A stretch of DNA of 64,000 bases from Granulosicoccus sp045110475 (GTDB taxonomy: Bacteria; Pseudomonadota; Gammaproteobacteria; Granulosicoccales; Granulosicoccaceae): assembly GCA_045110475.1 (NCBI GenBank), contig JBGCGC010000050.1:81590-145589 (forward strand), read 5' to 3'. Under the pieces are notes generated by a model. The model ran no database searches and had not been told where the DNA came from. It was given only the letters and a program-made list of their open reading frames with translations. Positions 1 to 7,479 of the stretch are shown piece by piece; position 1 is the stretch's first letter; each line of letters starts with the position of its first letter. The position numbers were made by a program, and so were the translations under genes.

Positions 1-358
1 GTGACACCCATTCTGATGACAGCGTTGATACGGTCGGGTGGCGGCTGGACACATGGAGTTTCGCCTGTCCGGGTTCACGACCGACAGCCTCTGTAACGAG
101 CGACACACGCGGGTGGCTGGAAAAGAGTTTTTGCAGTAGTTGCGCAAACGCCGGTTGAGGTTCTATGGCGACACAGTGTGCACCGTTGGCTAGCAAGCTT
201 CTGGTGCGGCTGCCTACGTGTGCTCCCACGTCAAACACCAGTGCTCCTTCAGGAACCAGTGTGCGGTAGAAGCGTGCCAGAGACCGACGTCGCCACGGTA
301 GTCCGTAGTAGATTACCAGCGAACGCAGCAGACCCAGCGATATGGTCAGGCGGCTCAT
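1..358 (-). CDS. FkbM-family SAM-dependent methyltransferase, N-terminal part (runs off window)
   Basis: Reading the minus strand from an ATG at 358 gives an open frame to the window edge (about 119 codons). It starts MSRLTISLGLLRSLVIYYG, followed by LVFDVGAHVGSRTRSLLANG and then CVAIEPQP. The FDVGAHVG stretch is the glycine-rich SAM-binding motif I, and AIEPQP is the acidic motif II region of FkbM-type O-methyltransferases. These enzymes methylate sugars or secondary metabolites; the substrate here is unknown. The C-terminal half is outside the window. The gene is divergent from the CoA racemase at 566, leaving about 200 bases for both promoters. The plus-strand reading frame over the same bases has no recognisable protein and is a shadow. 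Confidence 0.72.
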   Translation of the reverse strand, partial: MSRLTISLGLLRSLVIYYGLPWRRRSLARFYRTLVPEGALVFDVGAHVGSRTRSLLANGAHCVAIEPQPAFAQLLQKLFSSHPRVSLVTEAVGREPGQAKLHVSSRHPTVSTLSSEWVS

Positions 359-565
359 GTCGTGCAGATGTCGCTGGCTTGACAGACTGTGGCTCTCATT
401 ATCGGCAACTTACCACAGGCACCGTGATTGCGGTCATTGCGCAGTGGTCTCTCTTGTGCCAAACAGATTTTGGATGGGTATGGCGACGTTCATGCGTTTC
501 TTCCTTGAGGAATGAATGAAAATGGTTAATAGTATTTTTTGTCGAACGATTAGCAGGATAGTTAT

Positions 566-1660
566 ATGGGTGCGCTCAAAGGCTTACGCGTAGTTGAGTT
601 TGCTGGATTGGGGCCCGCGCCCTTTGCAGGCATGTTGCTGGCTGATATGGGGGCCGATGTGGTGAGACTGGAGCGAAACAACAGCGATAACTTGTTGGGT
701 ATTCACTATGACGTTCTCAATCGAGGCAAGCGTTCTGTCACTGCTGATCTTAAATCCCCCCAAGGTCTGAATACGGCCCTTACCCTGCTGTCATCTGCGG
801 ACGTGCTAATAGAAGGGTTTCGACCTGGTGTGATGGAGCGACTGGGTCTTGGGCCAGCAGAGATCTGGAAGATCAACGCAGCGCTGGTTTATGCCCGTAT
901 GACAGGCTGGGGTCAGGATGGACCGCTCTGTGGCAGCGCTGGCCACGATATCAACTACATTGCCCTGAGTGGTGCCCTTGGGGCGTTCGGTGACAAGGCT
1001 GGCAGTCCGGTCATCCCGGCCAACCTGCTGGGAGACTTCGGTGGCGGTGCCTTGTATCTCGCTTTTGGCATTATGGCTGCGGTATACGAGGCGAGAAGTA
1101 GCGGAAAAGGGCAGATCGTGGACACCGCTATTAGCGATTGCACAGCGCACCTGACTACTCTATTGCACGGCCTGATGTTCAACGGTCGATGGCAGGACCA
1201 GCGTGGTAGCAATTTACTTGATGGTGGTGCTCATCACTACAACACCTATCGCTGTGCTGATGATCGATGGATTTCCATTGGGCCTCTGGAACCAAAATTT
1301 TATACGCAGTTTCTGCTCAAAACAGGTCTTTCTGATGATGAGCGCTTTACAGGCGAGGTTGACGAAGCCGACTGGCCTGCACTAAAGCGAGAACTGGAGA
1401 TCATGTTTTTGAGCAAGGACAGCAGTGACTGGTGCGAATTACTGGAAGGAACAGACTGCTGTTTTGCGCCCGTGCTAGGTCTTGGTGAAGCCCCTGATCA
1501 TCCACACAATATGGCGCGTGGCGTCTTCGAAACACATGATGGCTGCTTGCAGCCTGCTCCGGCTCCGCGTTTCAGCCGTACTCCCGGTCGTATTCGTCGA
1601 CCACCACCAACCCCCGGACAACACAATGATGAGGTGTTACACGAATGGAAAGACCCTTAG
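566..1660 (+). CDS. Alpha-methylacyl-CoA racemase / family III CoA-transferase
   Basis: This is a family III CoA-transferase-fold protein of 364 residues, full length for the group. The N-terminus (GLRVVEFAGLGPAPFAGMLL) and NRGKRSVTADLK are typical of the fold. The catalytic His/Asp pair known from alpha-methylacyl-CoA racemase (H126 and D156 in the mycobacterial MCR) is visible as H127 in SAGHDINY and D157 in LLGDFGGG. That favours a racemase of 2-methyl-branched acyl-CoAs over a CoA-transferase. Its likely role is epimerising branched-chain or sterol side-chain acyl-CoAs before beta-oxidation in the cytoplasm. An AGGA ribosome site lies about 7 bases before the ATG. It stands alone, followed by a strong inverted repeat. 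Confidence 0.88.
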   Translation: MGALKGLRVVEFAGLGPAPFAGMLLADMGADVVRLERNNSDNLLGIHYDVLNRGKRSVTADLKSPQGLNTALTLLSSADVLIEGFRPGVMERLGLGPAEIWKINAALVYARMTGWGQDGPLCGSAGHDINYIALSGALGAFGDKAGSPVIPANLLGDFGGGALYLAFGIMAAVYEARSSGKGQIVDTAISDCTAHLTTLLHGLMFNGRWQDQRGSNLLDGGAHHYNTYRCADDRWISIGPLEPKFYTQFLLKTGLSDDERFTGEVDEADWPALKRELEIMFLSKDSSDWCELLEGTDCCFAPVLGLGEAPDHPHNMARGVFETHDGCLQPAPAPRFSRTPGRIRRPPPTPGQHNDEVLHEWKDP

Positions 1661-1701
1661 CACGCATTGGCCTCGTGTTAGCCTGACGGCTTGCCCGGCT
1701 T

Positions 1702-1759
1702 CTAGTGTAGTGTGACCTTCAACCGCTGTTTGAAGTGTTTGAAGGTCACACTACACTAG
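1702..1759. repeat. Perfect 21-bp inverted repeat downstream of the CoA racemase
   Basis: The arms at 1702-1722 and 1739-1759 are perfect reverse complements (CTAGTGTAGTGTGACCTTCA...), separated by 16 bases. The hairpin would be very stable, but no T-run follows on either strand, so it is not a classic intrinsic terminator. Its right end runs into CTAGCCTGGA (1756-1765), the end sequence of the hairpin repeat family seen at 31938-32105. It may terminate the racemase transcript, protect its 3' end, or be a repeat-family relic. Confidence 0.8.
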
Positions 1760-1793
1760 CCTGGAGAATCGATCCGAACACCGAGATTAGTAG

Positions 1794-2396
1794 ATGGTAG
1801 ACAGTACTGACAGGCCAGGGATCACAGCTATAGCGTTGCCGGTGACGTCATGGAGCTTTGAAACGCGTAAGGTGCAGTGTGTTGATATCGACACACTGCG
1901 AGTGAAGCCTGGTGCTTTTGCACTTGCCTTTAGTGCTCTGTTCGTTGTGTTGGGCCTTGCCCTTGCCGCTTTCTGGTTCGCTGCCAGATTCACCGCTTTT
2001 GAAGGTCCGGGCTCGATTCCCTTGTTGTTGATTGGCGTGCTTTTCGTCGCCGCTGGCTTGTGGACCTATCATGGATTTAATGAGCAAGTAATCGTAAATC
2101 GAACTACTGGTGTAGCTTTTATGCGCTCATGGTCATTATCAATGCCACCGGATAGTAGCCGTTTGTCACAGGGTATTGCGGCGCAGGAGATCATAGCAAT
2201 TCAAATGATCTCGCGTGTTGTAAAGCATCGCTCCAACCGAAGCCGGCGAGGCAGTTCCTATACTGAATATCAGGTTAACCTGTGTGATGCGGATAACGAG
2301 CGGCACAACACACTGATTTCACTCAAACCAGAAAAAGCCGAGGCGTTCGGTAGTCAGCTTGCACAGATGTTTGACGTGCCATTGGTTCGCCACTGA
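1794..2396 (+). CDS. Hypothetical two-TM membrane protein
   Basis: This 200-residue protein matches no family I can name. It has a hydrophilic N-terminal stretch of about 40 residues and a hydrophobic hairpin of two probable transmembrane helices (about residues 42-65 and 75-93). A cytoplasmic-type C-terminal domain follows, rich in Arg/Ser around HRSNRSRRGSSYTEYQVNL. The layout (two helices, then a soluble beta-rich domain) resembles small PH-like or YcxB-like bacterial membrane proteins, but that is only an impression. The ATG at 1794 is the first start in frame; no strong ribosome site is visible. A probable promoter for the next gene begins right after its stop. Confidence 0.6.
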   Translation: MVDSTDRPGITAIALPVTSWSFETRKVQCVDIDTLRVKPGAFALAFSALFVVLGLALAAFWFAARFTAFEGPGSIPLLLIGVLFVAAGLWTYHGFNEQVIVNRTTGVAFMRSWSLSMPPDSSRLSQGIAAQEIIAIQMISRVVKHRSNRSRRGSSYTEYQVNLCDADNERHNTLISLKPEKAEAFGSQLAQMFDVPLVRH

Positions 2397-2419
2397 CTCT
2401 CGCCGTACGACAGGTGGTC

Positions 2420-2425
2420 TATAAT
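2420..2425 (+). promoter_or_regulatory. Consensus -10 box (TATAAT) for the outer-membrane barrel gene
   Basis: A perfect TATAAT lies 52 bases before the ATG at 2477. A GTG-initiated reading of the next gene (from 2414) would place this box inside the coding region, so the box supports the ATG start. No well-spaced -35 hexamer is obvious. Confidence 0.45.
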
Positions 2426-2476
2426 CCGAACCAGAACACACGTTTGGCTGGTCAATCTGGACGGAACTGCAATTTG

Positions 2477-3142
2477 ATGAATTCGATTTTTAAGCGCAGC
2501 CTGCGTAAGCAGAGAGTCAAGCGCATCTGTTACAGCATAGTCATCGCCACGCTCACAGCGGTTGCGTCCGGGTTTGCCAAAGCTGATTTTCCTTACAAGT
2601 ACGTGCAGGCTGACTACGTATTCGGCGAGTTTGACTTTGGTGATGCGGATGTGTCCTTTACAGGTTACCAGCTGACGGCTCAGTTCGAGATATCACCAAG
2701 TATTGTGTTCGGGGTGAACTATCTATCGCTTGATGGTGATGAAATGCAAAGCACGCTAACCGGGATGAATACTCTGGAATATGAAGGTGACGGTATGGAT
2801 GTCTACCTCTTTTACTATTCGCCCCTATCGATACAAACAGACCTTCTTCTGGGTGCCAGACGCGATATGAAGGAATTTGAAGCTCGTGTCGTGGGAGAGG
2901 CTCCCGCTTTCCAGACTGACGACGATACCGATTATCTTTTTGCAGGCTTGCGTTATCAACTGCAGGGCCTGGAACTACAGGGTGAGTGGTCGTATGAACT
3001 GGATACTGAAGACAACGAGGACCGGTGGAGTTATACGCTTGGGGTGGTCAGTGGTATACCGGGTCAGTTGCAATTGGGCTTTACTCTCTCACCCGATAAC
3101 AGGGGTGATGTCATGAGTGTGTTTGTACGGCAGACCTATTGA
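2477..3142 (+). CDS. Probable outer-membrane beta-barrel protein
   Basis: The product is 221 residues from the ATG at 2477. It has a basic N-terminus and hydrophobic core (about residues 15-33, ending SGFAKA), so it is a Sec signal peptide protein with cleavage expected before DFPYKY. The mature part alternates short amphipathic strands with aromatic ends (YVQADYVFGEFDFG, YQLTAQFEIS, DVYLFYYSP) and finishes in GDVMSVFVRQTY. Small outer-membrane barrels of the OmpA/OmpW/YfaZ type look like this. A longer GTG-initiated version from 2414 is open, but it would hide the signal peptide. Its role could be a structural barrel or a narrow pore; no substrate can be inferred. Confidence 0.68.
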   Translation: MNSIFKRSLRKQRVKRICYSIVIATLTAVASGFAKADFPYKYVQADYVFGEFDFGDADVSFTGYQLTAQFEISPSIVFGVNYLSLDGDEMQSTLTGMNTLEYEGDGMDVYLFYYSPLSIQTDLLLGARRDMKEFEARVVGEAPAFQTDDDTDYLFAGLRYQLQGLELQGEWSYELDTEDNEDRWSYTLGVVSGIPGQLQLGFTLSPDNRGDVMSVFVRQTY

Positions 3143-3199
3143 ATTCAGGCTAAGACTTTAACGTGACATCAGAGACTGAATATCTGCAGATTCTTGTGT

Positions 3200-3904
3200 A
3201 TGAAACTGAATGAGCTGCAGGAAAGGTTCCGCAAGCTGGGAGATCCTTCGGTTGCCACAACATCTGCGCGGTTTTTCAAAACTGGCGTCGGAGAGTACGG
3301 CGAGGGAGATTGTTTTCTGGGAATCCGTGTTCCCAAAATTCGCGCCTTTGCAAAAGCACAAACGTCTTTACCGATGGATGATTTGGTGTGCTTGCTCAAG
3401 TCTCAATATCATGAGGAAAGATTGCTTGCGTTAGTGTTGATGGTTAGTTTTTTTGAAAAAGCTGATGAACAAAAGCGTAAAGACATCTACGCACGTTATC
3501 TGGCGAATTCAGCCTATGTAAATAATTGGGATCTTGTTGACAGTTCTGCGCACCAGATTGCAGGTGGTTATTTACTGGATAAAAATAGAGACAAGCTTGT
3601 TGAGTTGTCCTTGTCTTCGAGCCTGTGGGAGCGAAGAATAGCCATCATAGCTACCTACCACTTCATAAAACGGGATCAGTACGAAGATACGTTGAAGATC
3701 GCACTAAATCTTTTGCATGATCGTGAAGACCTGATTCATAAAGCCGTCGGCTGGATGCTTAGGGAGGTAGGCAATCGGGATCGCAACGTTGAAGAGGCGT
3801 TCTTGAGCAAGCATTACAAGTCGATGCCACGCACCATGCTGAGATATGCCATCGAAAAATTTGATGAACAGGACAGACAATCGTATTTAAAAGGTGAAAA
3901 ATAA
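3200..3904 (+). CDS. AlkD-like DNA alkylation repair protein
   Basis: This is a HEAT-repeat DNA glycosylase-fold protein of 234 residues, the usual length for the DNA_alkylation (AlkC/AlkD) family. Characteristic segments are FLGIRVPKIRAFAK near the N-terminus, NNWDLVDSSAHQIAGG in the middle, and HKAVGWMLREVGNRD with MPRTMLRYAIEKF at the end. The W/D of NNWDLVD and the R of MLREVG correspond to residues lining the DNA groove in AlkD. The family removes bulky cationic lesions such as 3-methyl- and 7-methyl-purines. The ATG at 3200 is preferred over an in-frame TTG six bases earlier. It converges on the TRAP binding-protein gene. Confidence 0.88.
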   Translation: MKLNELQERFRKLGDPSVATTSARFFKTGVGEYGEGDCFLGIRVPKIRAFAKAQTSLPMDDLVCLLKSQYHEERLLALVLMVSFFEKADEQKRKDIYARYLANSAYVNNWDLVDSSAHQIAGGYLLDKNRDKLVELSLSSSLWERRIAIIATYHFIKRDQYEDTLKIALNLLHDREDLIHKAVGWMLREVGNRDRNVEEAFLSKHYKSMPRTMLRYAIEKFDEQDRQSYLKGEK

Positions 3905-3921
3905 CCCATCTTTTCTGCGGG

Positions 3922-3947
3922 GCCGCCTCCGGCCGCGCAGGCTCCTA
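3922..3947 (-). repeat. REP-like 26-bp repeat, copy A
   Basis: On the minus strand this reads TAGGAGCCTGCGCGGCCGGA followed by GGCGGC. The same 26 bases occur exactly at 62635-62660, and the first part occurs with one change at 63861-63875. It sits between the convergent alkD-like and TRAP binding-protein genes. Confidence 0.8.
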
Positions 3948-3953
3948 AGCGCT

Positions 3954-3998
3954 GACACCCTCTCACTGCGCTTACTCAAGTCGCAGCAAGAGAGTGTC
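3954..3998. terminator. Inverted repeat between convergent genes, probable bidirectional terminator
   Basis: The arms at 3954-3970 (GACACCCTCTCACTGCG) and 3982-3998 (CGCAGCAAGAGAGTGTC) pair with three mismatches across an 11-base loop. It lies in the 109 bases between the stops of the alkD-like gene (+) and the TRAP binding-protein gene (-), where a shared terminator is expected. No long T-run follows. Confidence 0.45.
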
Positions 3999-4013
3999 CT
4001 GTCATACTGTATC

Positions 4014-5033
4014 TTACTTGGCTAGACCGATGCGCTTGAGAAACGCTTCATGACTTGCCACCATGGCTTCAGCTTCTGGTGTTTTCACACTCCACTCTTT
4101 CCATGCTTCTTGTGCGGCCTCGCGGAACTTGCCACGATCCTCTTCTGACCAGTTGTGGATGGTCACACCTTTGTCTGGCATTTGCGTTAGCGCCTCGCCG
4201 TTTTCGACCAGAGTGAACATGACGTAATCAGCCATTAAGGCTTTATGCGCAATTTCTATGATTTTCTGGTGGGCTGTTGGTAGTGCTTCCCATGCATCGG
4301 TACGGCATGCGAGCTGGTCCGATGACATGGAATGAAAACCCGGATAGGTTGTATGTTTGGCGATATCGTAGATACCGATGCTGTTATTTACGGCGAGTGT
4401 AGAGGCATCGGCGCCATCAACAATACCCGTTTCAAGGGCGGTGAATACTTCAGTAAAGTCCATAACAACCGGTTTGGCACCCAGTGAGGCGAATATTTCA
4501 CTCTCCATGCCCGGCGGAGAACGAAACTTGAAGTTGGTCAGGTCTTCTATGCCGCGCAGTGGTTTGGTTGAGTTCAGGGATTCCTGCCCTCCCACGTGTG
4601 CACCGATAAACGTCATGTCGTATTGCGAGTAAAGCTCGTTTATTTGCTCACGACCCCCGCCAAAGTTGACCCAGGCAAGGTATTGCATCGGCGTGTCATA
4701 CCCGCCCATGGTATCCGCGACAAACTGAAACGCCGCATTTTTCCCGGTCTGGTAGCTTCCGTTGGTCATATCACAATCGAGAATGCCGGTTTGAGCTGCA
4801 TCGAATGTCTCTGCCGACTTGACGACAGCCGATGAGTAGAACATCTCGATTTCTATATCGCCGCCCGACATGGTGCTGACGTTTTCAACAAACTCCTGAA
4901 GGAGTTTGCCTTGCGTGGATTCCTGAGACTGGTGACTCTGTATTTTGAGTTTGGATGTTTCTGCAATAGCTGTGGTACCAGCCAGACAAAGGGCTGCTGC
5001 AGTTGCAAAGGTGGTAGTGGATTTCAGTAGCAT
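4014..5033 (-). CDS. Orphan TRAP transporter substrate-binding protein (DctP type)
   Basis: This is a periplasmic extracytoplasmic solute receptor of 339 residues with a clear Sec signal peptide (MLLKSTTTFATAAALCLAGT, cleavage near TAIA-E). The DctP fold is indicated by SHQSQEST near the start, GVTIHNWSEEDRGKFREAA near the end, and the specificity-helix region EDLTNFKFRSPPGMESEIF. In that region the Arg of KFRSP is the conserved carboxylate-binding residue of TRAP receptors, so an organic-acid ligand is likely. A strong GGAGGA ribosome site precedes the start. No DctQ/DctM permease genes adjoin it, so it must use a permease encoded elsewhere, or one of the TRAP permeases further right. Confidence 0.9.
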   Translation of the reverse strand: MLLKSTTTFATAAALCLAGTTAIAETSKLKIQSHQSQESTQGKLLQEFVENVSTMSGGDIEIEMFYSSAVVKSAETFDAAQTGILDCDMTNGSYQTGKNAAFQFVADTMGGYDTPMQYLAWVNFGGGREQINELYSQYDMTFIGAHVGGQESLNSTKPLRGIEDLTNFKFRSPPGMESEIFASLGAKPVVMDFTEVFTALETGIVDGADASTLAVNNSIGIYDIAKHTTYPGFHSMSSDQLACRTDAWEALPTAHQKIIEIAHKALMADYVMFTLVENGEALTQMPDKGVTIHNWSEEDRGKFREAAQEAWKEWSVKTPEAEAMVASHEAFLKRIGLAK

Positions 5034-5365
5034 GGTTATTCCTCCGGTTTTCTCACTATTTATACAGCGCCGAATGGAGCTGTAAAGACGAACAGGTGTG
5101 ATAGCCGGGACGTTGCCGACTATTCGATGTTTGTGTCCAGGCTAGACTATAGCTTAAAAGCGCGTTGTACTTCAATCCACTTAAGTGCATGATATTTATT
5201 GATATTTGTGCGAATGCAAGGCGGGCAGGCACTGCATGATGCTGTATCCGAATACCGTGAAGGTATGGACTTGATAGGTCGGCTGGGCTTCTCATTGCAC
5301 TCAAAACAGTTGAAGATTCAACTCAGAATCCGGCGACGAGCTGCACACTAGACCCGAGAAGGATT
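5034..5365. other. Intergenic region between divergent genes
   Basis: I see no convincing gene in these 332 bases. An 82-codon minus-strand frame (5056-5304) has no recognisable motifs and no good ribosome site. The region presumably holds the promoters of the binding-protein gene (-) and of the small membrane-protein gene (+). It contains the decamer TCCAGGCTAG (5136-5145), the reverse complement of CTAGCCTGGA, the end sequence of the hairpin repeat at 31938-32105. Confidence 0.5.
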
Positions 5366-5746
5366 ATGAAGTGTTCAACAACTAAACGAACAAGCATTCA
5401 GCAACATCTGGTTTTCCTGTCAGTGTTAATGACATTAGCCGTGGCGGTGATGTATCTCTCTACATCGATTTACGAGCTGAATGAAATACGTTTAAGGAAT
5501 GAAGCGGCCAACAGCGAAGGTCAAATCCGTGCATCGATATTGCGAGCCGATGACATCAGGTATGTTGTTGAGCCCGCGGAATTTGTTTTTAAGCTGGCTG
5601 AGCCGGCCGTGCAGATGACAGAGTCATCTGAATACGCTGTTGAACCCGCCGAGCAAGTTATCGAATGGATGGGTTCCAACTGGATATTTAACTCTCAGGA
5701 GCAACTGGATAACTTTGTACAGAATCGCAATGCCCACGCTTTATAA
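5366..5746 (+). CDS. Hypothetical single-TM protein with duplicated VEPAE motif
   Basis: This is a 126-residue protein of unknown function. A basic N-terminus (residues 1-14) is followed by one transmembrane segment (about residues 15-34, HLVFLSVLMTLAVAVMYL). The remainder is acidic and presumably periplasmic. The soluble part contains an internal repeat: VVEPAE (about residues 67-72) and AVEPAE (about 91-96), each followed by a short hydrophobic stretch. AGAAGG lies a few bases before the ATG, a good ribosome site. The next gene is on the other strand. It could be a lineage-specific envelope protein; I recognise no family. Confidence 0.5.
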   Translation: MKCSTTKRTSIQQHLVFLSVLMTLAVAVMYLSTSIYELNEIRLRNEAANSEGQIRASILRADDIRYVVEPAEFVFKLAEPAVQMTESSEYAVEPAEQVIEWMGSNWIFNSQEQLDNFVQNRNAHAL

Positions 5747-5818
5747 TTGCGAGCGCAGGCTGACGTTTGCCATGTTGCACAAATGCATCACCGGCGACAA
5801 ATTGCGCATCGGGAACAA

Positions 5819-7210
5819 TCAAGCTTCTGGCGTGCCAGTGCCAACATCCCAGAATAAGCCGGCCATAACCTGCATTGCTTCGCGACAGACAGATTTGAGA
5901 ACATGCTCGTTTGGAGCGTGTTGATTGCAGCCAAGGTAGCTATGCGGAATCCAGATCGTTGGCATGTCCAGTACATCGGCAAAGCAATCATTGGGTAGCG
6001 AGCCTGCAAGATTAGGTAAGACATGAGGATCCTTGCCGGTTGTCTTCTTTAAAGAATCCTGGGTATAAGTGACCCAGGGATGGTCGGGATCCAGACGGGT
6101 GGCATTGAACAGACCCTTATCCAATGGTTGGATCTGCACCTTGTCGAAGCCTCTGGCATCCAGATGGCGACGCAAGGCTGGAAGAACATCTTCTATTGGG
6201 GTGCCCACAACAAAGCGCAACTGACAGCGCGCCCATGCTGTCGGGGCAATGGCGTTGACCGGTGCTTCGGGTGTGCCTGCTTTCATGGCGAGAATGGTAA
6301 AACTGTTCCACCCGTAAACACGTTCCGCAGGACTGAGGTGTTCCTCTCCCCAGTCTTCATCAACGGATGGTTCTTCATTGGCACCCACCGGCAAACCTTG
6401 TAGCGCTTTTTTTACCGTGGCCGTGAGGCTGGTCGGACGCCATTCAGGAATCTGGAGTTGACCGCGCGCATCGGTGATACTGGCCAAGGCCTGCGAAAGG
6501 ATGATGGCAGGATCTGCAAGTAAACCGCCCCAGTTTCCCGAATGGTGTGCACCTTTGCGAAGATCCACCACCAGATCGAATCCCAGTCCACCTCGTGAAC
6601 CCATGAACATGGTTGGTCGTTCAGCACTGAGTCTTGGACCATCAGAGGCGATCAGCACATCAGCCTGCATTGCTTTGCGATGAATCTTCATCATCTCAGA
6701 TAATCCGGGCGATCCGATCTCTTCGCTCATCTCCATCACGATCTTGACGTTGAACCCAAGTTCGCCGCGTACAGAGAGAACAGATTCAAGGGCCGCAATA
6801 TTGATAAGGTGTTGCACCTTGTTGTCTGCTGATCCGCGGCCGTACACTTGATCACCCTTTTCGACAAGCTGGAATGGTGTCAGATCGTCACGCCATTGGT
6901 CATCCTGTCCCTGGATGACATCGCCGTGGCCATAGGTGAGTACCGTGGGCAAAGCGACATCTTCGATGCGTGAACCCAGCAGGAATGGCCCTCCCGCCAT
7001 TCTGGTACTTGGGTTGTCGTGGAGCTTACACTCGAAGCCCATCGCCTCGAGTCGAGGCTGAATGGCCTCCTGCAAATATTGTTCAAGCACTGCCGCTTGT
7101 TCAGGATTTTGACTTTCGCTGCGATAGCTCACCAGCGATGCAAGCTCGGACAATAGCTGTCCGCTATCAAAATACTCTGTGGCCTTCGCTATGGCGTCGT
7201 CGCGAGTCAT
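5819..7210 (-). CDS. M20-family metallopeptidase (dipeptidase / deacylase type)
   Basis: This is a dinuclear-zinc hydrolase of 463 residues. M20 motifs are in order: H95 with catalytic D97 in TYGHGDVIQ, bridging Asp D129 in GRGSADNK, catalytic/metal glutamates E163-E164 in EMSEEIGSPGL, D190 in IASDGPRL, and a late His in WIPHSYLGCNQHAPNEH. Between them lies the dimerisation insert, beginning GSRGGLGFDLVVDLRKGAHHSGNWGG. There is no signal peptide, so it is cytoplasmic. The family cleaves dipeptides or N-acyl/N-carbamoyl amino acids; the exact substrate cannot be read from sequence. It may feed amino acids to the PLP enzyme and racemase encoded divergently at 7480. An AGGGGAAA-like ribosome site precedes the ATG. 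Confidence 0.9.
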   Translation of the reverse strand: MTRDDAIAKATEYFDSGQLLSELASLVSYRSESQNPEQAAVLEQYLQEAIQPRLEAMGFECKLHDNPSTRMAGGPFLLGSRIEDVALPTVLTYGHGDVIQGQDDQWRDDLTPFQLVEKGDQVYGRGSADNKVQHLINIAALESVLSVRGELGFNVKIVMEMSEEIGSPGLSEMMKIHRKAMQADVLIASDGPRLSAERPTMFMGSRGGLGFDLVVDLRKGAHHSGNWGGLLADPAIILSQALASITDARGQLQIPEWRPTSLTATVKKALQGLPVGANEEPSVDEDWGEEHLSPAERVYGWNSFTILAMKAGTPEAPVNAIAPTAWARCQLRFVVGTPIEDVLPALRRHLDARGFDKVQIQPLDKGLFNATRLDPDHPWVTYTQDSLKKTTGKDPHVLPNLAGSLPNDCFADVLDMPTIWIPHSYLGCNQHAPNEHVLKSVCREAMQVMAGLFWDVGTGTPEA

Positions 7211-7479
7211 GAGTAGATTTCCCCTGTCACAATTACCCTTCGATCATACAGAAGGCCGTGGTAATTAATCCGGGGCGCGTTAGTCCGTATATCAGGAGTT
7301 CTCTGATAGCGCTTGGGCTCGTAAAAGTTAGAATCTATCCAGAAACTTGTATCCAGCTCAGACGCATGGGGTCAACCCAGTCTAAATACGCGACGCGCAA
7401 TTCAGGATGTTCAATTTGCATTAGCAAGTAACGCGAAATTGGAATAATATGCTCGTCACAACACTAAAGAGTTTATGTC

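Noticed and set aside
178..519. 113-codon plus-strand ORF
   Set aside because: Composition is atypical and the opposite strand encodes a recognisable FkbM methyltransferase N-terminus.
5056..5304. 82-codon minus-strand ORF upstream of the TRAP receptor gene
   Set aside because: No motif, no ribosome site, and it occupies the expected promoter region.
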